Below are positions 14,601 through 29,600 of a DNA stretch of 64,000 bases, piece after piece. Both the position numbers and the translations under genes were made by a program. This DNA is from Pomphorhynchus laevis (taxonomy: Eukaryota; Acanthocephala; Palaeacanthocephala; Echinorhynchida; Pomphorhynchidae): the NCBI GenBank assembly GCA_012934845.2, contig WNNJ02000227.1, positions 124,001 to 188,000 of the forward strand, written 5' to 3'. Positions within the stretch are counted from its first letter, which is position 1. Every line of letters begins with the position of its first letter. The notes under the pieces are model-generated. The model worked only from the letters and a program-made list of their open reading frames with translations, had not been told where the DNA came from and searched no databases.

Positions 14601-17600
14601 TTTGAACTCTTATTATGTATAAGATCATAATAATGATAAGGTCATTTAATTAAACAATTAATAAAATTCACGATATTTTTACCAACACATTGCTTACATA
14701 AGATTCCAGCAAATGTGAGAGTTAGTGAGAGACATGACGCAAATAGAAAGAGGACGGTAGTAATACTTTTTAGATGAAAACCATTTTTTAGACTGTTCGG
14801 ATATGTCAGAAAATATCTTTTCAATTCTATCCAATATCCTCCAAAGCATCTTTTAGTCTTTTCAAATCTATTCCTTGTAGGCTGCGAATCGCCGATTGCA
14901 TCAAACGAGGCTGCTATACAAATAGTGTGTAATAATGTATTAATTAATTTATTAACACAACCTTCGTTAAAAGATGTTTCTCGGTCATTTGATGAATGTC
15001 TCACAGGCTTGAGTCGTTTACTGGCTTCAATAATGTGATTCGCAAGTGATTCTATGTGGCTATGCTCGATTCTGTCAAACTCAAGCACTGGAAATATCAT
15101 GCATCTTGTAATAAACTTAGAGAGAGCTTCAATTAATTCTTGCTTTTGTTTGGCTTCAAAGGCAGATTGGCGAAATGTCTAACGAAAACAAAATCGAAAT
15201 CAAAATGATGAACATTTTCCTGATACTTTTAAATGTTTATAAAATTTGGATAAGGTAGCATTCGAGGTAAATGCACAACAGCCTTTAAAATTCAAATCAC
15301 AAATGCATGTCAGCAAAGATTACAAAATTATTTGTCTTAGCCGATCATGTAATAGATGTGGATTGTATAAAACAGAATTATTTTACGATAAAAACATATT
15401 TTTTTATTCACTTGGTTGTTAAGAGTAGTATATGTTTAAAACCGTGCCACTGATACCACAAGGAATTTTATTAATGCTGATTAATCGATTTGAACAGTGT
15501 GATTTACTCTTTTTTAAATCAATAGTGAAGTCATGAGTGAACAATCAATATAAAAAATAATTAAAACAAAACCAATTCCTTTGATTTCCCGAATATCAAA
15601 CCAGTTCCGTGATTACAGAATCACGTGAAAATGGTTGAAAAGACATTAATATTAGAACACAATGAATGATATTTTTCACATCTACGGGCTCGACAAATGC
15701 AGTATACCACATCAATTTATGCGAATACGAATATTTTGTATAGCAGGTGGTTCTTCATCGAAATACAATAATAAATTTAATTATTGTAATCTGCCTCTTT
15801 TATGCATATTGATTGTTTAAGAAAAAAACTCATAACGACATATATTTTGCAATTAAATATTTTAAGTTGGAGCAAGTAGAATAAAATGGAAATTGCTAAT
15901 TTTATTTGATTTTTGACGTCTACCTATCATCAGAATTGAACGCAAAAGTATAATAAATAGTAAAAAACAAATAATTGATAAGAAATTGTTATTGGCTAAT
16001 TGTTCATTTACAAGGGCATCATTCGTGGATCGACTGCCTTTATTACCCGGAAATCGCTCGAATTTAAAGGAAAATATTAAAATATTTAGAAAACGTATGA
16101 ATATTCTATGCCGTTACCGTCTTTGGAATTTTCAAATTTGAAACAATATATATTACTAATTTTTGATTAATAACATTAACTAACTATATAATCAGAATTA
16201 TATTATAATTGTTAAATATGTTTTATTAGATATAATTAAACATACAATTAAAATATTAAATATATAACAATATATTTATATAACTTGTCCATTTTTCATG
16301 GCTACTAATTAAAGCAATAATTAATTAATAATTATTAATTAATTATTAATAATTAATTACTTATTAATTAATAAGTAATAATTATACACTGAAAATTAGT
16401 GTATTTCTATAATTCATATATTATATATATTGCCCCAAGATAGTATAAGATAAAAAATATATTTTTTATATATTTTAAATTTAATAAAAAATATAAATTA
16501 TATAAAAATAATATAAAATATATTAAATAATATAAATTGGTTCATGTTGGTGAAAATAAAATTATAGACACGAATATCTATTGCAAACTTGCTTTCGACT
16601 GTTTGTCCTTTTTAAGATTACACAAAGTAACTTCGATAAGAACAAACAACTGAAAGCTCGCAAATAAAAGAAATTTGTAATAATGTAACTCTAATTTTAT
16701 TTTCACTAACATGAAATAGGTTAAGTTTGACAAGAAAGCAATTATAATGGATTGAATATAAATATATTAATATATCATTAAATTAATATTAAAAATAACT
16801 AAAAAAATAATTTTTTAGTGAAGTCGATTAGTAGATTATATGTTGTTATCTAATCTATACGAAAATAAATATATACATTGTTGAAATATGAAATATTTAA
16901 TCAATAAATATTGTTTTAAATATAAAAAATATATAATATATTATATTATAATATAGTATATTATATTTAATAGTATTAAATATAATACTATTTACAAGCA
17001 TCAATAATCACTTTTTCTAATTAAGTTTAAGTAACGTTTTTGACTTTGTGCAATAGTCACTATCTTTTATAAAAGCAAACATAATACTTTACTTGATATT
17101 TATTGATTAAAATATTGATTAAATAAGTTGATATATTATTAATTATATTAATAATATAATTACTTTTTATAATAAGTAAATAAGTTGTTAATGTAATATA
17201 TTTTAGGTAAATATTATCTAATAATAATTAAAAATATACAAATATAATTTATTATATAAATAATTATATATGCTATTTATTATATGTTGATGATAACTTT
17301 ATGATTTATTTTCGACGAATCAGATTTTTTAATGTCTTACCAGATCGTTCATAAGTGTACACATCGTTCTTCCAATTTTAAAATAAAATTGGGGGTCACT
17401 AACAGCGGGTCCAATCACCACGAAGAGAAACTTCAACGGAAGAGGGATTTCAACAAATCCATCTAAGTAAAAATGGTTGCAAATTCGTAAAAAAAGCAAT
17501 GCATTACAAAAAATACAAATAATTTCTAAATTATAAAATAATTAAGAAATTCGTTGATCAAATTAATTAAAATTAATTTTAATAGCTTTGTTTATTTTAA

Positions 17601-20600
17601 CTTAAAAATTAATTTTAATTGATTTTAATCGCTAAACAATAAATCTGGAATAATCGGTGATGTTTGCTTTTCTAAATTGACAATGTAGAGTAATATAGCC
17701 AACCAATAAAATATCTAAGAGCCCTCGTCAGTTCCAGATGATCATTTCGTCTTAATTTCTAACAAAACACCGAACAATTATTCACATGAACCTTCGTTAT
17801 ATATGTATATATCGTATAAACCAATGAAAACAATCTGATAGAAACACAACAAATGTTAAAAATTTGAAGTTGTTGATCGAATCCATTGTCTGAGCTGTTC
17901 GTCAACGTCTAGCTGATCCCTGGATGTTGATAAGGGGCAACAACGCGTGTTCAGAGATGACACCAAATCGACCTTGAACAGAAATCTTCGAAATGAATCG
18001 AAACCAAACCGTAACCTGCTCAATTAAACACAACGTGAGCGATTTAAGTAATTGCCAACCTGGTTGAAGGAAATACGATGAATGAATGTATTTAGTAGCG
18101 AGCTAGATTTTCCCATCACTTTTGCCATTCTCTAAGTATCCATTCGTTTGCATTATGTACGTTCTGATCGCTGTTCATTGATCGAACGCGTCTGCTGAGT
18201 GGATGTCTTGACTAAAGCCTAGGATTATCAGCCGCTGGTAGGCAAACTGCGTAGCGCTTTATGTTTGCTAGTGGGATGCCACATAATATCGAAAGCAGCT
18301 CGGTAGGTGTTGGTCGGATGGCACCACTGACGATTCCTATAGCATAATTAATGCTAGCGCTACTTTTTTGACATATTAGCTTCCACTCAACACAGGGCTC
18401 GCATACTCAGCGGCTGAGTGGAATTGATCCAAAACTGACTTACGTATGGTGTATAAGCCTGATCCCCAATATATTTCGGCAACTCGGCGCACTGGGTAAC
18501 ATCAAGCTCGCACTTTTGCTGAGGTAGATTCAATGGGCTTTATGTATGGAAGCGTGCGGTTCAGTGGAACTCCGAGTTACTTTGGATACTTTTCGTTAGG
18601 TAGCTTGACCCATCAATAAGCTCGTTTAGTGTTTGTTAGCCTGATGGTCATAAAGATGGAAAAGAGACGCTGCTGTTTTGTCCACGTTCAGCCGTAGGTG
18701 CCACTTTCTGAAGCATGCCGATATCGCAGTCACTTCTGCAGACAGTGTGCTACTGAGTGAAGAAGGATCAGATGTGTTTAAATGATTACCGTGTCGTCAG
18801 CAAATTTGTATTTTTTGAAGCAGTTAGTGGCATATCTAATGTGAACAAGTTGAACAGGAGCGGGGAAAGTACCAAACCTTGCGGTAGACCGTTGTTGAGT
18901 CGTCGCGCTTTCGAAAGTGTGCCACCAAATTGTACGTTAAATCGGCAGTTTGAGAACATATCGATGATATAGTGAATCATAGGAGGCGAGGGTATGCGCT
19001 TTAGGAGCACCGAATCATATGCGGTCGAAAAACCGATAAGCACAGTGGCAGTTGTTTCCATTCGTTAGAAGGCTCTCTCGATATCTTCGGTCGGTGTAAT
19101 TATATGTTCGATTGTAGATCTACCTTTTCAAACCCGGCTCGCTTGACAGGAAAGCAAATATCGACAAATGTTGTGATCCGTTTTAGTACAACCAGTTCGA
19201 AAACTTTAAGGGATACGCTGAGCAAGCTGATCGATCTATAGCTATCTAGTCTGTCTTTTGTCTTTACCCCACAAGCTTATCCTGATAAAAAAAGCATTAA
19301 GCAATGATAACAAGAGTCTCTAAAATAATATAGATAACATGTCGGTATTTAAATTTAAACAAACCGTGCAAATGTGCAAATATAGTCTTCTATCTGTTCA
19401 AGCATATTTTGCAAATATCTCAAATCATGAAAATCTCTATTGTCTAAAGCACTCATTTGCATGACTTTTACTATAAACGGTATTGTCCGAATTCCACGTA
19501 ACTAGCATTTAATGTACATCATTATATTTGTATTTTTACGCAAGAGTAATGTTATTTTAAAGTCATTTTTATTTTAATTGATAAGTATATTTTTTAGTCA
19601 ACTTGTTTAGTGAACTCTATTATTATATAACATTTATTGTTTATATATTTTTTAATATAACATAATAAATTATCTTATAACTACATATTATATAAATAAT
19701 ATAAGTTTAATAATATATAATATAAGTTTAATAGTATATAATATATAAATAATATTAAGTTTTTAATATTATTATATAATAAACAATAAATATCTAATAT
19801 AAACAAATTATGCAGCAAACACCTACACGTCGATTTTTGTTCAAATGTTTTTCTATATAATATAACAATAAATTATATACTTTTTAAAATTAAACACTAT
19901 CTATTTGATAGATACATATTTTCAAATATATATTTTCAAATTACTAAGAAATTTACTAAATTACAGGAGATGCTTACAGAGGTTAACGAAATAACAGATA
20001 AAATTTTTGTCTTTCTTTGATTCAGCCCCAATAATTATTTATCAAATTGTAATTTTTTCCTATATTTTTTAATCAACTATGAAGATTTTTGGAGTGGAGG
20101 ACTATGATGATTGGATTTAGTGGATTTGCTTAAACGGATAAATGATACAAAAGCGATATTATTGAAAATGTATGGATTATCATCAGGAATTATGATTGCT
20201 AGGATAGACCTAAAATCAGATACATCATCGAGGCGAGATTGTGGAGAAACAGATTCGGGAAGCTTTAAGTATATATGATAATACAGCGATCGTGAGAAGG
20301 AAAACGATTTCGTGGAAGTGGTAAACGGGCAGAGCTGGTAGGAGTCGAGGCAGATGAGCAGATAGAAGTGGGAATGACAGGGGTGCTCAATGGATAATTA
20401 GGATAGGTTAAAGCATGACTATTCTGTATCAATAATTGATCATTATCAACTATTTAATTTTTTATGTAGTCGATAAAATACTACGTAATATATAAATCCA
20501 CCCAAATTTGCTTAATTTCGTTGACTTACCTTCAACTTTCTTAGTTTTAAACCTTACGAATGCGAGTAATGGCTTAGATAGACTTTGTACTACACCGACC

Positions 20601-23600
20601 ATCACTACGAACGCTTGTGTTGACTCAGGAATCCTTTTCATTAGGTCAGGCTAAATGTGGTTTTGGTAACAATTTATTAGATAATGAAATGCTTGAATTA
20701 AAAATTTATATATTTGCAATTATCGATCAATTAGTGATCGATAATAATTAATAATATCATATTAAAGTGCGCAGCGATGAGAGAATTTGTGAATAACTCT
20801 GCATAACTTAAAATTAATATTTATAAGATAATTATAGGGATAATTATATTTAATATAATAATATCATATAATATAATATATTATTATATTATTATATAAT
20901 AATATAATAATATCTTCATTATAATATTTTAAAATATCTTAGTATTTAGATAATATTAAGATTAAGATATCACAATATAATTTAAAATAATATAAAAAGT
21001 TAAAAAATTGAAATCGTTTATATAATACATTCAAAAATTTCAACTTTCACTTAAATTAAAAAATTGTTGTTTTCCCATAAAAACTCTTAATTAATAATCG
21101 TTTCACGTTTAGATCATAACAAAAATAAAGAATAACTTTAAAAATAATTTAAATTAAGAAAATAAGCGTAATATTTAGAAATTCAATGTAATTAATTTTC
21201 TAAATTAATAAATAATTTGTTTTTTAAATAATATAAATTAAAATATGTAAATACTTAATTTTCGTATAATAAATATTATAATTTTAAAATAAATTATGGT
21301 TACCAATTATTTATTACTACGTCAATTATTGTTGTTTTAAATTATTAGATTTTATTTACATTTGATTTTATAACTTACAAATTTCGATTTAAAGGATTTT
21401 GAATAAAATGTTTTATCAAAGCTTTCACATGTGTAATGCGAATTCGAGCAAAATTACATTTATATTGTGGTAATATTCAAGTGTATCTTGTTGTAATAAT
21501 TTTATATGCTTTCTAAGAAAATCTTTATAGTATATTTTGTATTTCAAATACATCTTTGTTTATTTATTAACAATAATATAATAAAATATTATTAATAAAA
21601 GGAAATACGACTACTTATGTAAAAATCTTTAATAAATTTTATCATCAAAAATTAAACAAATTTATTTTAAAACATAAATTTTAATTTATGGAAACCTGAT
21701 AATGTTATCAATAATTTGAATTTTGGAATTTTGAATCAGGATTTGTAAAATACAAATGTATTTTTATATTTCGCTATCTGTTTTGCTAGCATCATCATAT
21801 TTATTTTTATTAAAAATAAATTAGGTTACTATAAAAATAACATCAAGCAGAAAATAGTAAAATATATAAATCAACACAATAGTATAAAGAATAAATATAA
21901 AATCATTAGCGAAACATTTTTATGGATGGATAATAAATAACATACTTTGTATTAGAATAAGATACTAGATAGTTTTATCAGAAGAAATACATCATTAGCA
22001 TGTATTTGGCCCCGCTGCTATGTTGGGTAGAGGAACAGGGGCCGAAACCTGATAACATAGCAGTTCCTCCTGATGACTCTAATCCTTATTCTGATACAAC
22101 GTCTGTTATTTATTAGTCAATTCATAAAAATTGATTTTTTAATTTAAGTTTATAATTCATCTTGATATAAATTATATAACATCTTATAACAATTATTTAT
22201 TATTAATTAATTTTTTATTTAACTATTTAACCTTTATTTTGCATTATTTTTAATTTGCAATATAAAATACGTAGACTCAGTTAGCCTATTTAATCTATAA
22301 ATCTAACTGAAGACGAACTGATTAACTGATCAGTGATATTAATCTTTGAGTAATTTAATGATCAATTATTTAATTGATCATTAAATAAATTATTAGTGAG
22401 TTATTAAAAGACTTTCAACTGAAATTGTACAATTTAAATTAAAATTAAAAATTTTAAATTTATTTCAAATAAAACGGTACAATTTAAACAACAAAACGGT
22501 GTACATTTGTTTCTACTAATGCTAGCAGCGAATAGTGAAATAAAAATAGTTTTTTGTCCTGTCCGGAAAAATCCTCATAGAATCTAGTAGATTCTACAAA
22601 AATTCTTGTAAGTAGATCATTATATTATTGATCCTTGATCAATAATATAACTCATTAAATAACTTATTAGTGAGTTATTAATAGCTCGTTATTATGATAT
22701 TAAAATTATATTAATATATTAACTCTATTACTAAAAACAGAGTTTTTAATAGCAAAATTTATTATATAAATGTATTAATATTAATTAATATAAATTTATA
22801 TATTAATATTATTATCAATATAATATATTAATATATTATAATATTGATTATTATTAATTATTATTAATTGATATATTATTATATGATAATATAATAATAT
22901 AATAATAATTATTATATTATTATATTATTATATATATCATATTAATGATAATTAATAATATAATAATATAATGATATAAAATGATATATAATTAAAAAAG
23001 AATCATAAAAATATCAAAGTATCAAACACTATAAGTTTGATAAGTAATTTATTTATAAAAATACATAGCTACATTATAATTTCATCTAGAGCATTCTTTA
23101 TCGTTAATTTTTAAATTTCTATTGATAAATAACTTCAAGAGTCAAATTGATATGGACTTGCAATATAGAAAATAGTTACCTGATTCAAAACAACAACATT
23201 TTGTTCGGTGATGTAAGTAGAGTTTGAAGAGTTAGCACGTATGTGTTCGAGACGCGCAAGTGGATGTCGAAGAGCCTATTAAAAGTAAATTAAAATACAC
23301 TTTTTTAATCTATTAAGTATACAAATGAAAGATTGTTCGGAAGATTTGCAGGTACCGATGTTGTGTTGGTACATTGGTGAACATTAAAGCTACCACCTAT
23401 CTTCAAATGATACATTTTACCAGTAAAAACTCTATTTTGAATAATTATACCTTTGACTTTACCTTCTTTAACTTCATAAAGTCAGCAACTGATGTTCGAA
23501 TCGATTTTTGTGTTTCATGTCTTAAAGTAACAGAAACGTGTTTTATTCGATGTAATCTACAAACTTAAAACGGATGCATTTGGTATTTAAAATCGTATTG

Positions 23601-26600
23601 CCATATCTTTATTGTTAATAAGGGTATGAAAATCAACAGTCGATTTTAACATCATTCGACTATCAACGACATAGCATTATAATTATCGTTTTATTCTCTA
23701 TCGCCTCATAATGCTGAAATAGAATGTGTAACCTTTCGTAAACATCTTATTTTCCTTTTCAAATGAGTTTTTCGTTAGCTATCAGAAATAAATTTATGAT
23801 TTGAAAATCATAAATACAAAAATGGTCTCTAAATAAAACTGAATTAAATTAATTAACTTAAATCTCAATGAAAATTACAATTTAATTCAAATAATAAAGT
23901 TTTACTTAAAACAACAATCGAATCTTACGTAATCCAAGTCTGTTATTTTTGAGTCGTAAATAAACGTTATTTTAATTTCTAGTAAAAATATATGTAACCA
24001 GTTATTACTTTATTATCGTAAACAAATGGTATATATGAAGATCAGTATAAAAAAAGTTCCCAACATGTTATTGTAGTTACTTTAATTACTAGTCTTGAAA
24101 GATGCTCTTCGAACATGCTTTTAGTATCACAAAATGTATAACTAAATGAAATAGACATTTGATTAATTTCATACACAGTTATGAGATAGTCATTCTTAAT
24201 ATAAAAATTAAATAAACATAAAATTAAATTAACACTCGTAGCAATAAAAAAACAGGTTTAATTTAAAGTTTTAAAAACATTATAGCAAACAAATATTTGT
24301 ACCAGTATTTCAATAACACGCTCCTTTTATGAATGACGACTTAAGTTGTTCGTTAAGTTAAACAATATATTTACGGCAAATATAAAAAATATTATCAAAT
24401 GATCTGATAATATTATATATAATATAAAAATATTACCTATAATATTTAAAGATCATATTAATATTATATAATATTAAATACTATATTTGGTAATACAAAC
24501 CCAGCTAGTCTACTTTTTGAACCTGATTTGCTTTTGTATCAAAAGTAAATACTTTTAACTTTAAATAAATATTCAAAATCAAAAACAATCCAAATATGCA
24601 GTTGTCAAAATAAAATAAATAAAATTATTATTCATATTTTGGTTTCTTTATTATTCATCAATTATCATACTTTGGTTTGTTTAGTATTCATCAATTATCA
24701 TATTTTGATTTCTTTTCATAACAATGTTGTAATGATGTAATTTTGGTTTCAAAATCACATATAATAATTTTATGTATTCTATTAATGTAATTAATGCCCC
24801 GCGTGGCTGAATGGTGGAAGCGTGTGCACTGCAATCTCTAGAGCGAGGTTCAAATCTCGAAAATACACTCTCTATTGAAAGTGTATAAACACTCTTTTTG
24901 CAATCGTTCCCATGATATCCATGATATATTATGGGATATTCTATAAGGTGGGTACATCCACATGGAACTTGAAATCGGGTATAATTTGTGAGTACATAAA
25001 ATAGAATAGATCCTTATATCAATTTATAGACACTGAACTGTGATTTTGTTAATCAAAATTATTTTTGGTTAGCAAAAGTAATTGTATTGTTAATTGACCT
25101 TTATTTTTGATGTTAATATGAAGACAGTTAGTGTATGTTTGTGTATGAAGATAAACACCAAAATGTTATGTTTGTGTATGAAGATAAACGCCAAAATGTT
25201 TGCTACGATCACGGACATTGAAAATGAAATTAGGTGTTTTAAAATAACTTTAGCCTATCCTTAAATCAATCATTTTAATAAAATCAAACATTTTGATACT
25301 TTAAACAGGCAATAATAAACAGGCAATAAGAGCTAGCAATCGAAAATCCAAAATATTATGAAATGGTATTGAAAATAAAGGTAAGAACGAAATTGTTATT
25401 TTTAATTTACCTATGTGGTAGAGCCAATATATTTAAAATCTCGTTGCGTTGGCTTCTTTGTAACTGTCCAGTAGAGATAAAGTTCTGAACTATATTTTCA
25501 AATACTGAATTGATGTTATTGTCGTCTACATTGAACAACGTCGCTCCTAAAACGTAGAAAATAACTTTTAAGTGAAATGTAACTTTTATAACAAATCAAT
25601 GTCATTAAACTGAGAGTGAGCACATTATTTATCAATTATTATAAATAAATGAAAAATAAATTATCTATTTAAAATTATTAAATTTATTTATATATAAATT
25701 ATTATAAATTACACCATATTACATTCTTATCTAGTCTAAATTTGTTTACCTTAACAATCTTCTAATTCTTAAATCTTCTATAATTTAATCTTCGTTTATT
25801 ATTACTCAAATGAAACAATCATTCTTCGTTAACCATTTTTATCATATTAACACATAAATTTCAAATGATGTATTAAAATCAACAATCATTTCTTCAAATA
25901 TCTCGAAATAGTAAAAATCGATAAATATCAATTAAGATCGAATTAGAATCTGTACTAAATATTATATACTTGACTGATATCCAATAATCCAAAAACAATT
26001 AATATCAAATTAGAATGGATTATATTATATAAATAATATTTTACTTATGGATTATTGATATCCAAAAAACAATTAGTTAAATTCTTTTGTTTTTAAAGTA
26101 ATTTACTCTAACTAACTACCATTAAAAATTAAGATGTAAGGGAATTCTCTCAATTTACCAATCGATTTTTATCACTAAAAATCGTAATTGATGGTACGGC
26201 ACATTATAACACAATTATGGCATTTAAACAATAATGTTTATGAAATTATAAATATTATTGAATTGTTTAATTGTTTATTGTTTATTTATATTCATTTATT
26301 AATAATTGTTTTGTTAATTTTAAACAGAAAAGTCAACAAAAATTTTTTACGCAAATTTACAGCATAAAAAGGATCTGCTATATGTTGTCGCAAATAAATT
26401 ATCTTGCAAATTGTTGATTTATTGAATTTGTTTGTAAACTAATTGAAGACAACATTATCATATAAATTATTACTATAAATGAATGATAATTAATTTATAA
26501 TTTATCATTATATCATTCAACATTTATCATATAATCGAAACCGGTTTCGTTTGCAAATCCAATTACAAAAATTTATAAACTGTTTCCGTTGAAAATAATA

Positions 26601-29600
26601 TTTTTCACTCGCCAAAATAATTTTATTTTTTAACTTCTCAATCATCTTTATTAATGTAGGCTATTTCGATTATATACTTTACATATATATTTCTAACTTT
26701 TATCATAACAAATTATATTTATTAAAAAATAATTACAGCAAAAGTATATCATTCAATCCGTCCCTGGTCGATGCTTAATGAATTCCAAATCAATAACACA
26801 GTAATCTAATGATATTAATATTAGACACATAATAATTTAAGATTTCTTAACCTGTAAATTATAATTTAATGAAAATGACGTTTAGTGTTATTATAAGAAT
26901 GTTTTAATCATTCAATGGTGTTTAAATATTTCTTTAGTATTCTTAATTAATTTTAATTAAGAAATTAATCATTTGTATCACTCATTAAATAAAAAATCAA
27001 ACCAAGCAGTAGTGCATTTCGCAATTTCAGTAAATCTGTAAAACAAAGTATCGATATATGCGGAGCATCCCAGTGGTGTAACTGAACATCTACGTCTTCC
27101 TCGTATTTAATCCACCTGTACAAGGAAGGAAATTATAACAGTATAGCTGAAATTCTTATCAAGATCAATGAAAAGTACCGTGCTCGTTCTATCCATGCAG
27201 GTTTATCTATGTCCACAGAGCCTAATTCGGATAGTTCAATAAATAGAGGTGTACTGCCCCATATATCATACTAAATTCCATAGATAAAATAAAATTTTAT
27301 GATTATCTGTAAAAAATAACTATCTTAAAATTAAAATTTAACTATTTAATAGTTAAATAGTTAATGACAGTTAAATAGTTAAACAGTTTCAAAAGTTAAT
27401 TTAAAAATTAACTATTTATTATAAACAAAATGATTGCTCAAGTATATGTCCAGCGATACATCTACTATCAAATCTGCTATATTAAATCCACCATGGAACT
27501 CGTGCATTTTCATGCACCCATGAAGAGGGTACAGAATATTTGTATAGATAATACATTGTTATAATATACGAAAGGGTAAAATGATGATCTCTCGTGTCTT
27601 GCAATGCGCTCAGCGTATTTTGATCGCTTTCGGTTTTCGTGATAGGCAAACGCGCTCGAAACGCTATTTGATGTGTAGGACGGAGCTAGGTGACTAAAAA
27701 CACAAATGTCCAACATGGACCACTCCGTTTTATCCCCGTACAATCCTTGACATGCTACATCAACACGTGCTTGAGGGTCAAGTGTTGTGGAATTATTTTC
27801 GAACCTTATGGTGTCTGGTACCGGTTGCAATAATGGCTTGATCTGAGTCAAGCAGCAAATCTGCGAGAGTTCGTCAGCTACAATGTCACGTATTATGTTG
27901 TGTCGAATAATAAGTAATCCGCCAGATTTGCAGGATAGCAAGTGACACATGTTGAATTGATTACCACACAAACACTTCAGAGGGGCATCAGCCGGCTCCC
28001 AACCATACCTAGCGGCGATCGCGTCTTGAAATTGGTGTTTGCTTAGGCATAAATACCCTTCATTAGGGGATCAGACATACGTAGAGAGCGACTATAAAAC
28101 TCATGTGGGTTGGACGTGGAGTCGATTATACCGAGGTCACTCTGGTTGAGAGGAAGTGAAACTATATCTCGTCTAAGCGTATCCACTTGACTCGCCATTA
28201 TTTCTGGTATCAGAATCTCGAAGATGTATTCGGATAGACGGCCATAAAGTGCTGACGGTGCCTGACATGGTCTTTGGACGTGTGTCCATTGGAATTGAAT
28301 AGCCTGAGCAAGTGAAATGTAGGCGACATGTGGATCTTCCCGTGCAACCAATGCTAACTTATTCAATGTTGCTAGCCAAATATCCACTTTCATGTGTACA
28401 AATTCGTTTATATAAGAATCGCTTCCGATAGCCAACCCTAAAATTTTAGTTCCTTCGTAACTAACTTGAGTTTTTCATCTTTGAAACTTATTTTGACCTC
28501 CTCAATCAATGATCTCGGCGACAGTAGTTGACACTTTAGTTCATTAACTTGAAACCCAAATCTAGGACCAATTAAACGGACGGCGTCCCATACTTTTCTT
28601 AATTCTTGGTGGGTACCAACACAGTTTCCATCATCATCAGCGTACCATTTGTGGACTACGCTTGGTGCTATGGTTTGTAATTGGCTGATGAGGGGGTAGG
28701 GATTCAGCAGCGAATGCCAGCATCGCTAATGGGTCTCCTTGAGTAAACCCTTCATTTGACCATATTACATCGTTATCTACTGAGAGCGACGCAGAGTGTC
28801 CATAGATATTGGTTAATGCTGTGGCTAGTGATGGGCATACAAATCGAATATTTGCCAAAGCCAGTCGTCGATTTATGCTGTTGAAAGCGTTTTGCGCATC
28901 GAGCTGCAACACACACATTTTTGGATCACTCGAGATGTGGTGTCGGAATGAGTGAATCGCCGCTTCAATTCCACAATGTTGCCCTTCACATAGCTGCTCG
29001 GACTTAGAGACGATCTTCATGTCTTCGCCTATTCTCCCAGTGAGAACTTTACCGATAATGCGACGGGAGACTTCACAAATACCGATTGGTCTTATTCCTG
29101 GGTTCTTGTCGAGCGGCACCAACCTACATGTTGTGAATGCTTCTAGTTTCTTCGAGTCTAAGCTTGTCGAGCTTAATAGAATGGCAAAGTCAGCCATGTG
29201 GGAAGCTAGTTTGATTGAGGATTCTCCGAAAGAACACAACATTTGACGCCACAAATTTGCGTCAGCGCCTGATGGACCTGCAGAACCCTGAGTGCGACGA
29301 GTGCATTAATAATATCTTCGTTGTTAATATCTTGAAAGGTTATTGGATGATGAGGAGTTGCGTTCGGAAGGTGGTCGGTGAGGCAGAATTCCTCGTGAAT
29401 ATCTGATGCATTTGGATGCAAGTCACCTAATCTTTGGCGGACCGTTTGTTCTTTGACCCGGTCATCCAACCTCAAGACCCTGCCTGAGTTAACTGAGGCT
29501 GTAATTAATCGTGTCGCCGCGCCTGTGTTCCCGCTGAACATTAATTTTATGAATCGTCGAATCCAACCATTTGCATAGCCTTTGTCTGATCTTGGATTAT

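Noticed and set aside
21949-22097. HDV-like ribozyme assignment for the pseudoknot
   Set aside because: P1 and P2 order fits, but there is no P4 hairpin or clear catalytic strand between P1 and P2, and the third helix closes downstream of P2.
22066-22100. CTGATGACTC in the Naiad-like tail as a hammerhead
   Set aside because: The GAAAC box lies upstream, not downstream, of it, and the CTGATGA is not kept in the 44.7-kb copy.
24795-24862. Functional tRNA
   Set aside because: The acceptor stem does not pair and the 3' end lacks a tRNA-like sequence.
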